Assembly (NCBI RefSeq): GCF_007833795.1
Contig: NZ_CP032702.1
Span: forward strand, 2,356,001 to 2,420,000
Origin: Candidatus Pantoea soli
GTDB lineage: Bacteria > Pseudomonadota > Gammaproteobacteria > Enterobacterales > Enterobacteriaceae
Reading direction: 5' to 3'
Length of the DNA: 64,000 nucleotides
Numbering within the stretch: the stretch's first letter is position 1; each line of letters begins with the position of its first letter. Of this stretch, positions 9,012 to 17,807 are shown one piece after another. The position numbers and the translations under genes were made by a program. The notes below the pieces were generated by a model that did not search any database, was not told the DNA's origin, and saw only the letters and a list, made by a program, of their open reading frames with translations.

Positions 9012-9354
9012 ATTTATTCCATTTCATGAAGTGAATACGTGGGGTCGATTATGCAGGATCGGCCGGTTGGGCAAGTATAATCTTTATCTGAAAAACCGAC
9101 ACTAACTCTCTGTCATAACATCAAAAATCGTCAAAATGCCCCGCTGAATCCCGGGCATAAATCGGCCGCTGACTGCGGCTAACTGGCTGAAAAACAGCGC
9201 AAGGCGCAGGCAAAAACCCTGGCGTATAAGGCCAGGGTTTTTCAGGGCAGAAAAAGCGGCAACGGAAGAGCGGGCGGCGCTACTTTGCCGGGTAAAACAG
9301 CGCCGCTGCGGTAACGGCCGTGCGGGAGGCTGGCGCGTTACCGGGGGGGCATGC
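9012..9354. other. Gap between EPS flippase gene and galF
   Basis: This 343-bp gap holds the bidirectional terminator at 9212-9242 and presumably the galF promoter. No coding sequence is supported. The 89-codon minus-strand frame here has no recognisable domain or ribosome binding site. Confidence 0.7.
9212..9242. terminator. Bidirectional intrinsic terminator ending the EPS operon
   Basis: AAAAACCCTGGC, a seven-base loop and GCCAGGGTTTTT form a perfect inverted repeat with A-run and T-run flanks. It works on paper in both directions. It lies about 110 bp after the flippase stop and marks the end of the EPS operon. Confidence 0.9.
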
Positions 9355-10695
9355 TTACAACCAGCCGGCAAACCACTCAGGCATCACAAACAGATTAAAG
9401 TGATTCACCAGCAGCATTAAACCGACAAACACCACCGAGACCGATACCCACTGGCGCGCATAGGGCAGAAAGCGGATGCCAATCACCGGTTTGATGAAGA
9501 ACGGATGCGCAAACGCCGAGATCAGCACCTGTGAAATCGACAGGGTCAGCGCAACGTAAATCACATTCGGCCAGATCCAGGTTGTCGCCAGCACCACCAG
9601 CACCACCAGGCTGGCAACGATGTTCCAGTAGAATTCCACGTTGGTGCGTCCGTTGGCCTGGGAAATGGCGCCGGTCAGGCCGCCCATCGGGCGCAGCATG
9701 CCAAACAGCAGCATCAGCGGGATCAGCTGATACACCTGCTCATGCGACGCGCCATACAGCAGGCGTACAATCACCGGCGAGAGAATGCCAATCGCCAGAT
9801 ACATCGCACTGCTGAACAGCATGATGACAAAGGTGCCCTTCAGGAACAGTTTTTTCAGCTGCTCCGGATCGTGCTGTTTCTCCGCGAAACGCGGCAGCGC
9901 CAGGCGGTTAATCACCGGCGAGACCAGTTTCAGCGGCTGCAGGATCAGCTCTTTCGCCAGCGAGTAGATGCCCAGCATCTCCGCGCCCATCACTTTGCCA
10001 ACAATCAGCGCATCGGCCTGGGTGCGCAGCTGATTAATGGTCTGCGACCCCAGCTGATAAATCCCGTAACGTACCGCGCTGACAAAGGTTTTGCCGTCAA
10101 ACTCCCAGGTGGGCCGCCAGGCTTTCTCGCCAAAGTAGATCATGCAGAGAATCCGCGTGAAGGCGTTGATAAACAGCCCGAGGATCGCCGCAGCAACCGT
10201 CAGCGGCGTGAAGTAAAGCATCGCCACGGTACACAGGAAGGCAAACAGCTTGGTACCCATCTCGATCTTCGCCAGCGTCACCATGCGTTTGGTTTTCACA
10301 TAGTGCGCCTGATACTGCGACAGATGCCCCAGCACCAGGAAGTTCAGGCTGGTCAGCATGATCAGCGCCGTCAGCTCCGGCAGATGGTAAAACCACGCCA
10401 CCGGCCAGGCGATGGCCAGCATGATCAAACCGGTGCAGAAACTGAGCGAAACGTTTACCCAGTAGATGGTGCTCTGCTCACGGCGCGTGATGTCCTGACG
10501 ATGCACAATGTAGCTGCTCATGCCCATATCCTGCAGCACGGTGGCGACCGCCAGAATGGCGTTGATGATCGCCAGTAACCCCAGCTCATGGGTTTCCAGT
10601 TTGCGGGCCAGTACCGCCAGCTGCAGCACCTGTAACAGTGCCGCAAAACAGGTGCTGCCAAACAGCCAGACGGCCTGTTTTTTCAATCCACTCAC
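9355..10695 (-). CDS. amsL: EPS repeat-unit flippase (Wzx/AmsL)
   Basis: This 446-residue polytopic inner-membrane protein belongs to the polysaccharide-transport branch of the MOP superfamily. It should flip undecaprenyl-PP-linked EPS repeat units to the periplasm. About 12 hydrophobic segments are visible, starting AVWLFGSTCFAALLQVLQLA near residue 8. Polar and charged residues in the loops, for example ELTALIML and KRMVTLAKIEMG, are typical of Wzx. It begins with GTG, overlapping the TGA of the glycosyltransferase gene by 4 bp, so translation is likely coupled. In Erwinia amylovora and Pantoea stewartii the flippase gene is also the last cluster-specific gene before galF. Confidence 0.88.
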   Translation of the reverse strand: MSGLKKQAVWLFGSTCFAALLQVLQLAVLARKLETHELGLLAIINAILAVATVLQDMGMSSYIVHRQDITRREQSTIYWVNVSLSFCTGLIMLAIAWPVAWFYHLPELTALIMLTSLNFLVLGHLSQYQAHYVKTKRMVTLAKIEMGTKLFAFLCTVAMLYFTPLTVAAAILGLFINAFTRILCMIYFGEKAWRPTWEFDGKTFVSAVRYGIYQLGSQTINQLRTQADALIVGKVMGAEMLGIYSLAKELILQPLKLVSPVINRLALPRFAEKQHDPEQLKKLFLKGTFVIMLFSSAMYLAIGILSPVIVRLLYGASHEQVYQLIPLMLLFGMLRPMGGLTGAISQANGRTNVEFYWNIVASLVVLVVLATTWIWPNVIYVALTLSISQVLISAFAHPFFIKPVIGIRFLPYARQWVSVSVVFVGLMLLVNHFNLFVMPEWFAGWL

Positions 10696-11915
10696 GCCAT
10701 CCGCTCCAGAATCTTCGCCAGCTCACCGTAGGCGATGTGCTGATTAAACTCGGTTTCCACTTTCTGGCGGGCAGCCGCCACGACCGGCGCGACATCCACA
10801 TCACCGCGTGACAGGCGCAATAGCGTTTCGGCCAGCTCATCGGCGTTGTTTTCCGACACCAGCCAGCCGCTGACGTTGTTCTGAATCAGCTCGGGTATGC
10901 CGCTGTGGTAGGTAGAGACCACCGGCAGCCCCACCGCCATCGCTTCCATCAGCGCCACCGGAATGCCCTCCATGTCGCCGTCGGCCGCGGTTTTTGACGG
11001 CAGCAGGAAGATATCAGCCTCATTCAGCGCCTGACGAATCTCCTCCTGCGGCTTAAAGCCCGGCATGGTGACAAACTCTTCCAGCCCGGCGCGCGCAATG
11101 TGTTCGCGCATCATGCCGTCCTGCTCACCGTTACCAATGATGGTAAAGCGGAACTGGCCGCCGTTATCGCGCAGGATCTCGCTGGCTTTAACCGCCACGT
11201 CCAGCCCTTTTTTCTCTGTCAGGCGCGCCACAGAGACAATCCGCAGCGGCTGATGAAAGGCTTCCCGCGGACGGAAGTTAAATTTCTCCGGCTCGATGCC
11301 CATGCGCGTCACGCGAATTTTCTCGCGCGGGCATCCCATTTCAATCAGCTTGTTCTCCCACAGGTGGCTGATCGGCAGCATCAGTTCGCTCTGGCGGAAC
11401 AGATTCACATAATCCTGCTTGTGCTCTTCCAGAATATGGCGGCGTGAAATGTCGGCCCCATGAAACACCGTCGCCTGCTTGCCTTTCAGGATGCCCAGTT
11501 CACGCAGCTTGTTCGCCAGCGCGCCGGCATAGCCGAAATGCACCAGGAACACATCGGCGGTGAACGTCTGCTTTGCGTTGGCGACAATCGCCGGCAGCAG
11601 CAGTTTTTTCGACTGCGCGCCATAGCGGCCAACATTGAGCGACTTCAGCAGCGCCGGTTTGGCGATCTTCGGCAGCATCAGCCCGATACGCTGGGTGAGT
11701 TTGTCGAGGTTCGAGACCTTCTCTTCCGGCAGCAGATAGTGCGTTTTTGCCGCCAGATTGTACTCATCGAATGCCGCATGACGGTTAATCATGTCGCCCG
11801 GAAACACCGATATAATCTCGACGTCATAGCCGGCATCAATAAAATGCGTTACCTGATTGAGGACAAACGTCTCAGAGGCAACCGGAAAACGCATGGTGAA
11901 AAAGGTTAACTTCAT
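10692..11915 (-). CDS. amsK: EPS glycosyltransferase AmsK/WcaL-like (GT4)
   Basis: This 407-residue family 4 glycosyltransferase resembles AmsK, WceK and WcaL. The N-terminal domain opens MKLTFFTMRFPVASETFV, characteristic of this group. The GT4 donor site is EGIPVALMEAMAVGLPVVS near residues 310-330, preceded by RIVSVARLTEKKGLDVAV. The ATG at 11915 is preceded by GGGG at 7-10 bp; a GTG one codon earlier is possible. It begins 3 bp after the pyruvyl transferase stop and overlaps the flippase start. In amylovoran it is thought to add a side-chain sugar; the exact linkage here is not shown by the sequence. Confidence 0.87.
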   Translation of the reverse strand: MKLTFFTMRFPVASETFVLNQVTHFIDAGYDVEIISVFPGDMINRHAAFDEYNLAAKTHYLLPEEKVSNLDKLTQRIGLMLPKIAKPALLKSLNVGRYGAQSKKLLLPAIVANAKQTFTADVFLVHFGYAGALANKLRELGILKGKQATVFHGADISRRHILEEHKQDYVNLFRQSELMLPISHLWENKLIEMGCPREKIRVTRMGIEPEKFNFRPREAFHQPLRIVSVARLTEKKGLDVAVKASEILRDNGGQFRFTIIGNGEQDGMMREHIARAGLEEFVTMPGFKPQEEIRQALNEADIFLLPSKTAADGDMEGIPVALMEAMAVGLPVVSTYHSGIPELIQNNVSGWLVSENNADELAETLLRLSRGDVDVAPVVAAARQKVETEFNQHIAYGELAKILERMA

Positions 11916-11918
11916 CAC

Positions 11919-13181
11919 TTACCCCAGCACGTTAAGAATTTCTTCGGTAATGCGGTTGCCGATTTCGCGCTCCTGCGCCACCGCGGTATCCACTTTCTGT
12001 TTCACGTTGTCGTAATCTGCCAGCACGGTTTGTACCTTGTCGATCAGCGAGCCGTCCATCAGGCTTTGCACGTCACTGGCCATCTGCGGCAGCCCCAGCT
12101 GCTTCATCACGCCCAGCGATTTGTGCTCATAGTTAATCGCCACTGCGGGCGTGCCAAAGTTCATGGAAATGATCGCCGAGTGCAGACGGGTACCAATGGT
12201 GAGATGGCAGTGGCTGAGCAGGATCCCCAGCTCAAGGTCATTAAACTCATCCATGATGACGTGGTAATGGTCCGGCTGCGCAACGTGATCGCGCAGCGTC
12301 AGCGCCACCATGCGGTCATCTTTGCCGTAGCTGTCGATGCCGGTGCAGGTGGAAAACGCCACCACCTGATAGCCTGCAGCAATCATGGCGTTAATCACGC
12401 GACCAAAGGCCGCTTCATACTCTTTCTGGGTGACACCGAGCCGTTTATCGAACGGCGCCAGTTCGCGCACGGTGATGGCGATGGTTTTGCGCGCGCCAAT
12501 CACCTTCTGCCAGTGCAGCAGGTTATGGCCCGGATTATCAATATTGCGGGCTTTGACCAGGAAAGCGGTATCCACGCCCTGTTTAACCCGACGGGTGGTG
12601 ACGCCATCCTGTTTCAGGCGCTCCAGACTCACCTCTTCGCGCAGCACCAGGCTATCCACGCGGTCAAAGACAAAATTGGCCAGCGCGTTGACGCGCGGGT
12701 TTTCGAACGGCCCGACGGAGTGGCCGATCATGTGCAGGGGCTTCTTTGCCATCAGGGCGCAGAGCGCATGATCAAACTGCGTCACGCCGTACAGGTCAAC
12801 AAAGAACGAGCCGCCAACCTGAATAATGGCATCGTATTTTTCCAGACTGCGGGTGAATGCGGCCAGATGCGGAGGCACAGAAAAGGATTTATACAGGCCG
12901 CCCTTGCCCAGGTGCGCCATCATGATGTCCGGCATCAGGCGATTCGCCACTTTGCGTTTTAAGCTGCCGACCAGTCCTTTACCGCCTTTGCTGTTATGCA
13001 GAAACAGTGAGTCCTGCTGAATGTCCTGCTGGAGTAAGTATCCGGAGCTTGTCGGATAACGACTGATGACATCGATATCCAAATCCCCACGCGCGGACTG
13101 CAGCGAATCAATCAGTCCACGTAAAATCGCGCCATCACCACGATTCCCACAGGTATGGTTACCCACCAATAAAATCTTCAT
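11919..13181 (-). CDS. amsJ: EPS polysaccharide pyruvyl transferase (AmsJ/WcaK-like)
   Basis: This 420-residue enzyme of the polysaccharide pyruvyl transferase family transfers pyruvate from phosphoenolpyruvate to a terminal sugar, giving an acidic ketal. The N-terminus is MKILLVGNHTCGNRGDGAIL, and the family's mid-region is seen as HMIGHSVGPF and TIGTRLHSAIISMNFGTPAVAI. The last stretch is the GT-B-like donor site with a conserved RLHS. GGAG precedes the ATG. A 238-bp gap with a 15-bp perfect stem separates it from the amsF-like gene upstream. Amylovoran side chains carry pyruvate, which fits this neighbourhood. Confidence 0.92.
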   Translation of the reverse strand: MKILLVGNHTCGNRGDGAILRGLIDSLQSARGDLDIDVISRYPTSSGYLLQQDIQQDSLFLHNSKGGKGLVGSLKRKVANRLMPDIMMAHLGKGGLYKSFSVPPHLAAFTRSLEKYDAIIQVGGSFFVDLYGVTQFDHALCALMAKKPLHMIGHSVGPFENPRVNALANFVFDRVDSLVLREEVSLERLKQDGVTTRRVKQGVDTAFLVKARNIDNPGHNLLHWQKVIGARKTIAITVRELAPFDKRLGVTQKEYEAAFGRVINAMIAAGYQVVAFSTCTGIDSYGKDDRMVALTLRDHVAQPDHYHVIMDEFNDLELGILLSHCHLTIGTRLHSAIISMNFGTPAVAINYEHKSLGVMKQLGLPQMASDVQSLMDGSLIDKVQTVLADYDNVKQKVDTAVAQEREIGNRITEEILNVLG

Positions 13182-13327
13182 AACTACTCCAGAAAAATTT
13201 TTTTAATTTTTACAAGCTGCCAGGTCCAGACTGGCTAAGTGAACTCTGTAATAAAAAAAACAGCATAAGGGGCCAGTGGCCCGAAAAGGACTGCTACCAC
13301 CTGTTATCTGACCTAAAACCGGGGAAA

Positions 13328-13376
13328 CCACCCACAGCTGCACCCTGTCAGTCGGGCAGGATGCAGCTGTGGGTGG
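13328..13376 (-). terminator. Long perfect hairpin inside the EPS operon (possible attenuator)
   Basis: A 15-bp perfect inverted repeat (13328-13342 with 13362-13376) encloses a 19-base loop with a further CCTG/CAGG pairing. On the minus strand only three Ts follow, so it is a poor classical terminator. It may be an attenuator, an RNA-stability element or an RfaH-dependent read-through point between amsF and amsJ. Confidence 0.5.
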
Positions 13377-13419
13377 CGCGAAACCGCGCGCCACCCGATA
13401 TCCCGCAGCGTTGCCGCCC

Positions 13420-15630
13420 TTACCCTTTCAGCGCGAAATAGGGCAACGCCACCTGCTCACCGTTGATGACCACAGAGACAAAGCCTTTGGGCGCACGCGT
13501 ATCAACCTGCTCCGGCTTCAGCGCGCGGGAGGCCAGCAGCAGATCGCCCTGCTCGTTGCCGCCCACGCCGGCTTTGCCGTTGTGCAGACTGAAGCGCTGC
13601 GGTGCCTGCTGGCTGCTGCCGGATGGCTGTCCCGCTACCATCGTGGCGTCTACGCGTGCGCAGCGCCCGGTAAGGAAACGGTCTTTCGCGGTGCTTTTAA
13701 TCAGCACTGCGATGGCCGGCGTCCAGCCTGCCAGCCTGACGAACACTTTGCTGTCGGTGTCGGAACGCGGTTCCACGCGCACCTCCAGCACCGGCGAACT
13801 GCCCTCGGCTGACCAGCTGGCTTCCGCTTTGTGCGTCTTACGCTGCAGATGGATTACGGCCCGCCCGCCGGTCTGCCTGCCGCCCGCAACGTCCATCAGC
13901 GGCTGATTATCCGTGCCGTTGTTGAACTGCGACTGACCAAACAGCTCGATCTCCCAGCTGTCACCCACATCCGGCGAATAGAAATTGCCCAGCTCAAACC
14001 AGGTCGCCTGGTTGGTGTTGTTGGTCAGACGATAGCGCGAGGTGATGTAGTTGTACTTCAGGCTGCCGTCGATCGCGACGCCATAAGATTCCACCCGGGT
14101 CGAGCCCATTTCCCAGATGCTCAGCCAGCGGTCACCCTGCAGGGAGTTATCAATCCAGCTGCCGGACTGCAGATTGGTCTGGCGCATATTAAGGCGCGAG
14201 TTATGGGCAATCAGTGGATTTTTGCAATCCTCCAGGCTGAGCGCATCAATGATCCACTGACCGTTGGAGATATCCCCCGGATGCTCGCTGTGCTCAATCC
14301 AGCCATTATGGATAATCGACTGACTGCAGCGCGGCAGGTTCAGCACCATACCGCCGGTACAGCGCTGAGCATTAAAGTTCGACAGCTCAATGGCGGTGCT
14401 GTGATCCCAGACGCCCTGCTTCTGCCCGGACCAGCCGGCTTTAATCACATCGCCGGTACAGGTGTCGGCGTACCACTGGTCGATTTTACAATCCAGCGTA
14501 TCCAGCAGGCTGATGCAGGTGCCGCCCACGCGGTTAAAGCGCAGGCAGGCGCCGCGGAAGAACTGGCCGCCAGGACAGCTGTTGCGGAACAGTCCCTGCT
14601 TGTTCGGATGCTTGTCGTTCTGGCCGTTGAAGATCAGATTGGAGATCTCCGTCCAGCGCGCATTCACCTGGAAGAGGAATTCAGAACGGCCATCAGAGAC
14701 CAGCGTAGTGGCCGGGAAGTAGCCGAAGTTCACCATCGCGCCGGAAATGCGGAAGAAGCGCTGCTGCGCGTCGCCGAAATCACAGCCGGTGACGAAAAAG
14801 GTGCCTGCCGGGAACTGCACGCAGATTTGCTGATTGGCATCCAGCGACCACTGATACATCGCTTTGATCGCCGGCGCGGCGTCGGTTTTGCCGTCGGCGA
14901 TGGCGCCGAAATCAAACAGCGTCAGGCGGTTATAATCTTCCACCACGCGCCGCCAGTAAAAGCCGTTGCCACTGATGATCACCCCGCCATCGTCTTTGCC
15001 TTCGCCGTAGGCACCGACAAATTCCCCGCCGCCGACTTCCAGCCCTTCATGCCAGCTTTTCAGCTTGATTTTGGCTCCGGCAAACAGCGGGCGGGTTTTG
15101 CGCAGTTCATCAACAGAGGGAATTTCACCAATCAGCTGGTAGCCATTGGGCTGTGCCAGACGCTGACTGAAGTTGGTCTGGTTGGGGCGGGAGACGTCAC
15201 TGATGGAGAACAGCGTGTTGCCCTGATTATCCTCAACCACCATGGAGTGCGAAGGATTGGCAATCAGCGCGGCGTTATCGTGGATAAACTGGGCGAAGTT
15301 ACCCTTGTTCAGGGCGATCGGCTGACTGATCTGGGAGACCTTACCGCTGGCGTCACGCAGATAAACCGGGATCTGATTGCCCGGCTGGCTGGCGTCCCTG
15401 CCCGGCTGGCCGATCCACAGCTTGCCTTCAAAGTTCTGCCAGAACTGTGGCGGCATGGTGTAGACATTTTCCGGCGTCAGGATCGGTACATCGCTCTGAG
15501 GCACGCTGGACGGGTCCACGCTTTTCAGCGCCGGCTGGCCATTTCTGGCGGCGTAGCTGGAAAACGCGCTGACTGAAAGCGCGGCAACAATGGAGGAGGC
15601 TGCGGTTTGCAAGACTTCTCTTCTTTTCAT
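13420..15630 (-). CDS. amsF: Tailspike-like EPS-modifying enzyme AmsF/WceF
   Basis: This large exported protein (736 aa from the ATG at 15630) matches the AmsF/WceF type by position and composition. WceF of Pantoea stewartii has a phage-tailspike-like beta-helix fold and modifies stewartan; I infer a similar role here. The N-terminus MKRREVLQTAASSIVAALSV has a twin-arginine-like KRREVLQ followed by a hydrophobic stretch and a likely cleavage site after SSYA, so it may leave by Tat. Around residue 240, TLFDFGAIADGKTDAAPAIK is the pectate-lyase/tailspike motif seen in phage depolymerases and polygalacturonase-type proteins. The stretch after it is rich in short beta segments with N, G and W. 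The start at 15660 adds ten residues but has no ribosome binding site. Confidence 0.82.
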   Translation of the reverse strand: MKRREVLQTAASSIVAALSVSAFSSYAARNGQPALKSVDPSSVPQSDVPILTPENVYTMPPQFWQNFEGKLWIGQPGRDASQPGNQIPVYLRDASGKVSQISQPIALNKGNFAQFIHDNAALIANPSHSMVVEDNQGNTLFSISDVSRPNQTNFSQRLAQPNGYQLIGEIPSVDELRKTRPLFAGAKIKLKSWHEGLEVGGGEFVGAYGEGKDDGGVIISGNGFYWRRVVEDYNRLTLFDFGAIADGKTDAAPAIKAMYQWSLDANQQICVQFPAGTFFVTGCDFGDAQQRFFRISGAMVNFGYFPATTLVSDGRSEFLFQVNARWTEISNLIFNGQNDKHPNKQGLFRNSCPGGQFFRGACLRFNRVGGTCISLLDTLDCKIDQWYADTCTGDVIKAGWSGQKQGVWDHSTAIELSNFNAQRCTGGMVLNLPRCSQSIIHNGWIEHSEHPGDISNGQWIIDALSLEDCKNPLIAHNSRLNMRQTNLQSGSWIDNSLQGDRWLSIWEMGSTRVESYGVAIDGSLKYNYITSRYRLTNNTNQATWFELGNFYSPDVGDSWEIELFGQSQFNNGTDNQPLMDVAGGRQTGGRAVIHLQRKTHKAEASWSAEGSSPVLEVRVEPRSDTDSKVFVRLAGWTPAIAVLIKSTAKDRFLTGRCARVDATMVAGQPSGSSQQAPQRFSLHNGKAGVGGNEQGDLLLASRALKPEQVDTRAPKGFVSVVINGEQVALPYFALKG

Positions 15631-15770
15631 GCATCTATTCCCGTGGTCAATTTGAGCCATCTGACAGCTATACGTGTGATCCCGGAGGTATTCAGCCGTG
15701 ATACGTCATCACGCAGGGGCACTGCCGGCCTGTTCGCCCTGCGCGCGGATGGCGCGGCAGAGCGCAGGCG

Positions 15771-15789
15771 ATGCCGCATCCTGCGGCAT
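15771..15789 (-). repeat. Hairpin upstream of amsF
   Basis: ATGCCGCA and TGCGGCAT pair around a three-base loop in the gap between the amsD-like and amsF genes. No T-run follows on the minus strand, so it does not look like a terminator. Confidence 0.45.
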
Positions 15790-15800
15790 GAATCAGGTTG

Positions 15801-16835
15801 TTAAACCAGGGCCAGCCAGCTTTGTTTGATCTGATTGCCGTCAAACTTCAGCGCAGTCTCTTTTGTTTTTTCACTCATGGCGTAGAACAGCGCATCATCA
15901 CTGGCCAGCTGCGACATTCGCGCCAGGAAGGTGGCTTTATCATTCATTGGCACAAGGAAACCATCCTGACCGTCGTTGATGATCTCCTGCGGGCCGGTCG
16001 GACAGTCGTAGGCAATCACTGGCAGCGACCAGGATTTCGCTTCCAGCAGCACCAGCGGCAGCCCTTCATAGCGGGAGGTCATCAGCGCCATGTCGCTGTC
16101 GCGGTAGTAATCGTTAATGTTGCTGACTTTGCCCACGAAGTTAACGCTGTGGGTGATGCCCAGCGCAGCCGCCTGATCGTGCAGCTGCTGGCGCAGCTCG
16201 CCGTCACCGGCAATCACCAGCTGCCACTCGGGATGGGTTTTACTGAAATCCGCCCAGATATCCAGCAGCAGATCGAAGCCTTTCTGGTTATCCAGACGGC
16301 CGACCGCCAGCGCCTGACGGCTGCGTGTTTGCCGCTGCCAGGATTTGTACACCACCGGATTCGGGATCTGCTGACTGGGGATATGCCAGCGGCTGAACAC
16401 CTGATGATCTTTATCCGTCAGCACAATGACGCGATCGTAATAGCGCAGCAGTAGCCACTTCAGCAGGCGAATGGGTTTACTGAACGAGTTAATCGCGATG
16501 TGCTCGCAGGCGTAGGCTTTGAAGGTTTTTTTCTTCATGGCCATCAGGTTCCAGAAGGCGAACATGACGCTCAGACGGCCCATGCTGATCAGGAATACGC
16601 TGTCGAAGCCTTCCTGATGGATGCGCGCCACGGCGCTTTTAATCGGGTTGCTGTGGCCTTCAAAGCTGACAATCTCTTTGACCCGTTCAAACGGATAGAA
16701 GGTTTTGCCGTGGCCTTCCAGCGAATAGATGGTGACGGCGTGCTGCTCGCCGAGGCACTCCGACATAAAATTGCAGATATTCTCTGTGCCCGCGTACGAG
16801 TAGGCATCCTTAATGACCAAAACGATCTTTTTCAT
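15801..16835 (-). CDS. amsD: EPS glycosyltransferase AmsD-like (GT4)
   Basis: This 344-residue family 4 glycosyltransferase probably adds a backbone or side-chain sugar to the EPS repeat unit. The N-terminal domain begins MKKIVLVIKDAYSYAGTEN, with the acceptor-side motif SYAGTE. The donor domain has ALAVGRLDNQKGFDLLLD and EGLPLVLLEAKSWSLPVIA near residues 260-278, the EX7E signature. Size and motifs fit AmsD of Erwinia amylovora, but the order differs: here it follows the AmsE-like gene. GGAAAG precedes the ATG. A 150-bp non-coding gap separates it from the upstream gene. Confidence 0.75.
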   Translation of the reverse strand: MKKIVLVIKDAYSYAGTENICNFMSECLGEQHAVTIYSLEGHGKTFYPFERVKEIVSFEGHSNPIKSAVARIHQEGFDSVFLISMGRLSVMFAFWNLMAMKKKTFKAYACEHIAINSFSKPIRLLKWLLLRYYDRVIVLTDKDHQVFSRWHIPSQQIPNPVVYKSWQRQTRSRQALAVGRLDNQKGFDLLLDIWADFSKTHPEWQLVIAGDGELRQQLHDQAAALGITHSVNFVGKVSNINDYYRDSDMALMTSRYEGLPLVLLEAKSWSLPVIAYDCPTGPQEIINDGQDGFLVPMNDKATFLARMSQLASDDALFYAMSEKTKETALKFDGNQIKQSWLALV

Positions 16836-16985
16836 GAAACGCTTTCCACCTCAAACAAATGGCGATTTCAATAACCTGCGTGTTTGCGTTGCAGCCTGCC
16901 GGCAAGCGGCCCGCGTCAGACGCTTATCTGCGTCAGTAACGGGCACGCGCAGCCAGCGCCGCTGCAGCGCAAGCGATCACGGTTA

Positions 16986-17738
16986 TTAACGATGCTTAAG
17001 GGTGAAAAGAACCCCATTCACCATATACCAGCCGTAATAGTAATAGATTTTTAAAGGATTGTTTTTATAGATAATTCTTAATAATTCGAGGTGCCACTTC
17101 GCCGCTTTGTTCTTGTTACGTGAAAGCGAATCGCCCAGCTCGTAATAGTTCACCAGCGTCTTCTGGATCACCCGGGCCTGTTTGTAGCGAAGGAACAGTT
17201 CATAGAGGAACAGGAAATCTTCGTGACCTTTACGCTGGAAGAAGATGCCCTGAGGAGGACGGCGGAAGCAGACCGATGAGAAGCAGACGCGATACTGCTT
17301 CTTCACAAAGTTTTCCTGCTGCAGCCAGGGTTTGCTGTAGGTAATGTCGTGATCGGCAGTTTTGGTTTTGTAGTGATAGTGGGTGATAACAAAGTCATCG
17401 CCTGCCGCGATCGCCGCAGCCTGTTCGGCCAGCTTTTCCGGATGCCATTCGTCGTCGCTGTCGAGAAACGCGATGATCTCTTCCTGCGCGGCCCGCAGCC
17501 CGACGTTACGGGTTTCAGCCGCGCCCTGATTGACGTCATTGCTGAGGATGGTGATACGCGGGTCCTGACAGTGCTCGCGCACAAAGGCCAGCGAATCGTC
17601 GGTGGATTTATCGTTGACCAGGTAGAGGTGCCAGTCGCTGTAAGTCTGGTTGAGGATCGACTCGACCGCGCGCATCACCGTTTTGCGCGCGTTGTACATC
17701 GGCATCACGATACCGATGGTGCCAATATGATTTGTCAT
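16986..17738 (-). CDS. amsE: EPS glycosyltransferase AmsE-like (GT2)
   Basis: This 250-residue GT-A family 2 glycosyltransferase has the expected motifs: IGIVMPMYNARKTVMRAVES near residues 8-27, LVNDKSTDD near 39-47, and IIAFLDSDDEWHPEKL near 88-103, where DSD is the metal and UDP-sugar site. It is close in size to AmsE. The C-terminal part, rich in Tyr and basic residues, may sit on the membrane face. It lies 69 bp after the amsB-like gene, and the gap carries a terminator-like hairpin. The sugar it transfers cannot be read from sequence. Confidence 0.75.
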   Translation of the reverse strand: MTNHIGTIGIVMPMYNARKTVMRAVESILNQTYSDWHLYLVNDKSTDDSLAFVREHCQDPRITILSNDVNQGAAETRNVGLRAAQEEIIAFLDSDDEWHPEKLAEQAAAIAAGDDFVITHYHYKTKTADHDITYSKPWLQQENFVKKQYRVCFSSVCFRRPPQGIFFQRKGHEDFLFLYELFLRYKQARVIQKTLVNYYELGDSLSRNKNKAAKWHLELLRIIYKNNPLKIYYYYGWYMVNGVLFTLKHR

Positions 17739-17763
17739 TTATTTACCCGGAAGTTCAGATAGC

Positions 17764-17790
17764 AAAAAATTGCTCCCGGTGCGGGAGCAA
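17764..17790 (-). terminator. Intrinsic terminator inside the EPS operon (after amsB)
   Basis: On the minus strand TTGCTCCCG, loop CAC, CGGGAGCAA and a run of six Ts form a textbook terminator between the amsB- and amsE-like genes. With downstream EPS genes lacking an obvious promoter, read-through by RfaH-modified polymerase is the likely solution. Confidence 0.85.
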
Positions 17791-17807
17791 GTGAAAGAGA
17801 GTGACGG

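Noticed and set aside
9742..10578. 278-codon plus-strand frame
   Set aside because: It is antisense to the flippase gene and has no domain or ribosome binding site.
13259..13285. GGGCC/GGCCC hairpin near a T-run upstream of amsJ
   Set aside because: On the minus strand the T-run starts about nine bases after a five-base-pair stem, which is not a convincing terminator.
13831..15576. 581-codon open frame on the plus strand
   Set aside because: It is antisense to the amsF-like gene, which has clear coding features, signal peptide and a tailspike motif. The long frame is explained by high GC; it shows no recognisable domain.
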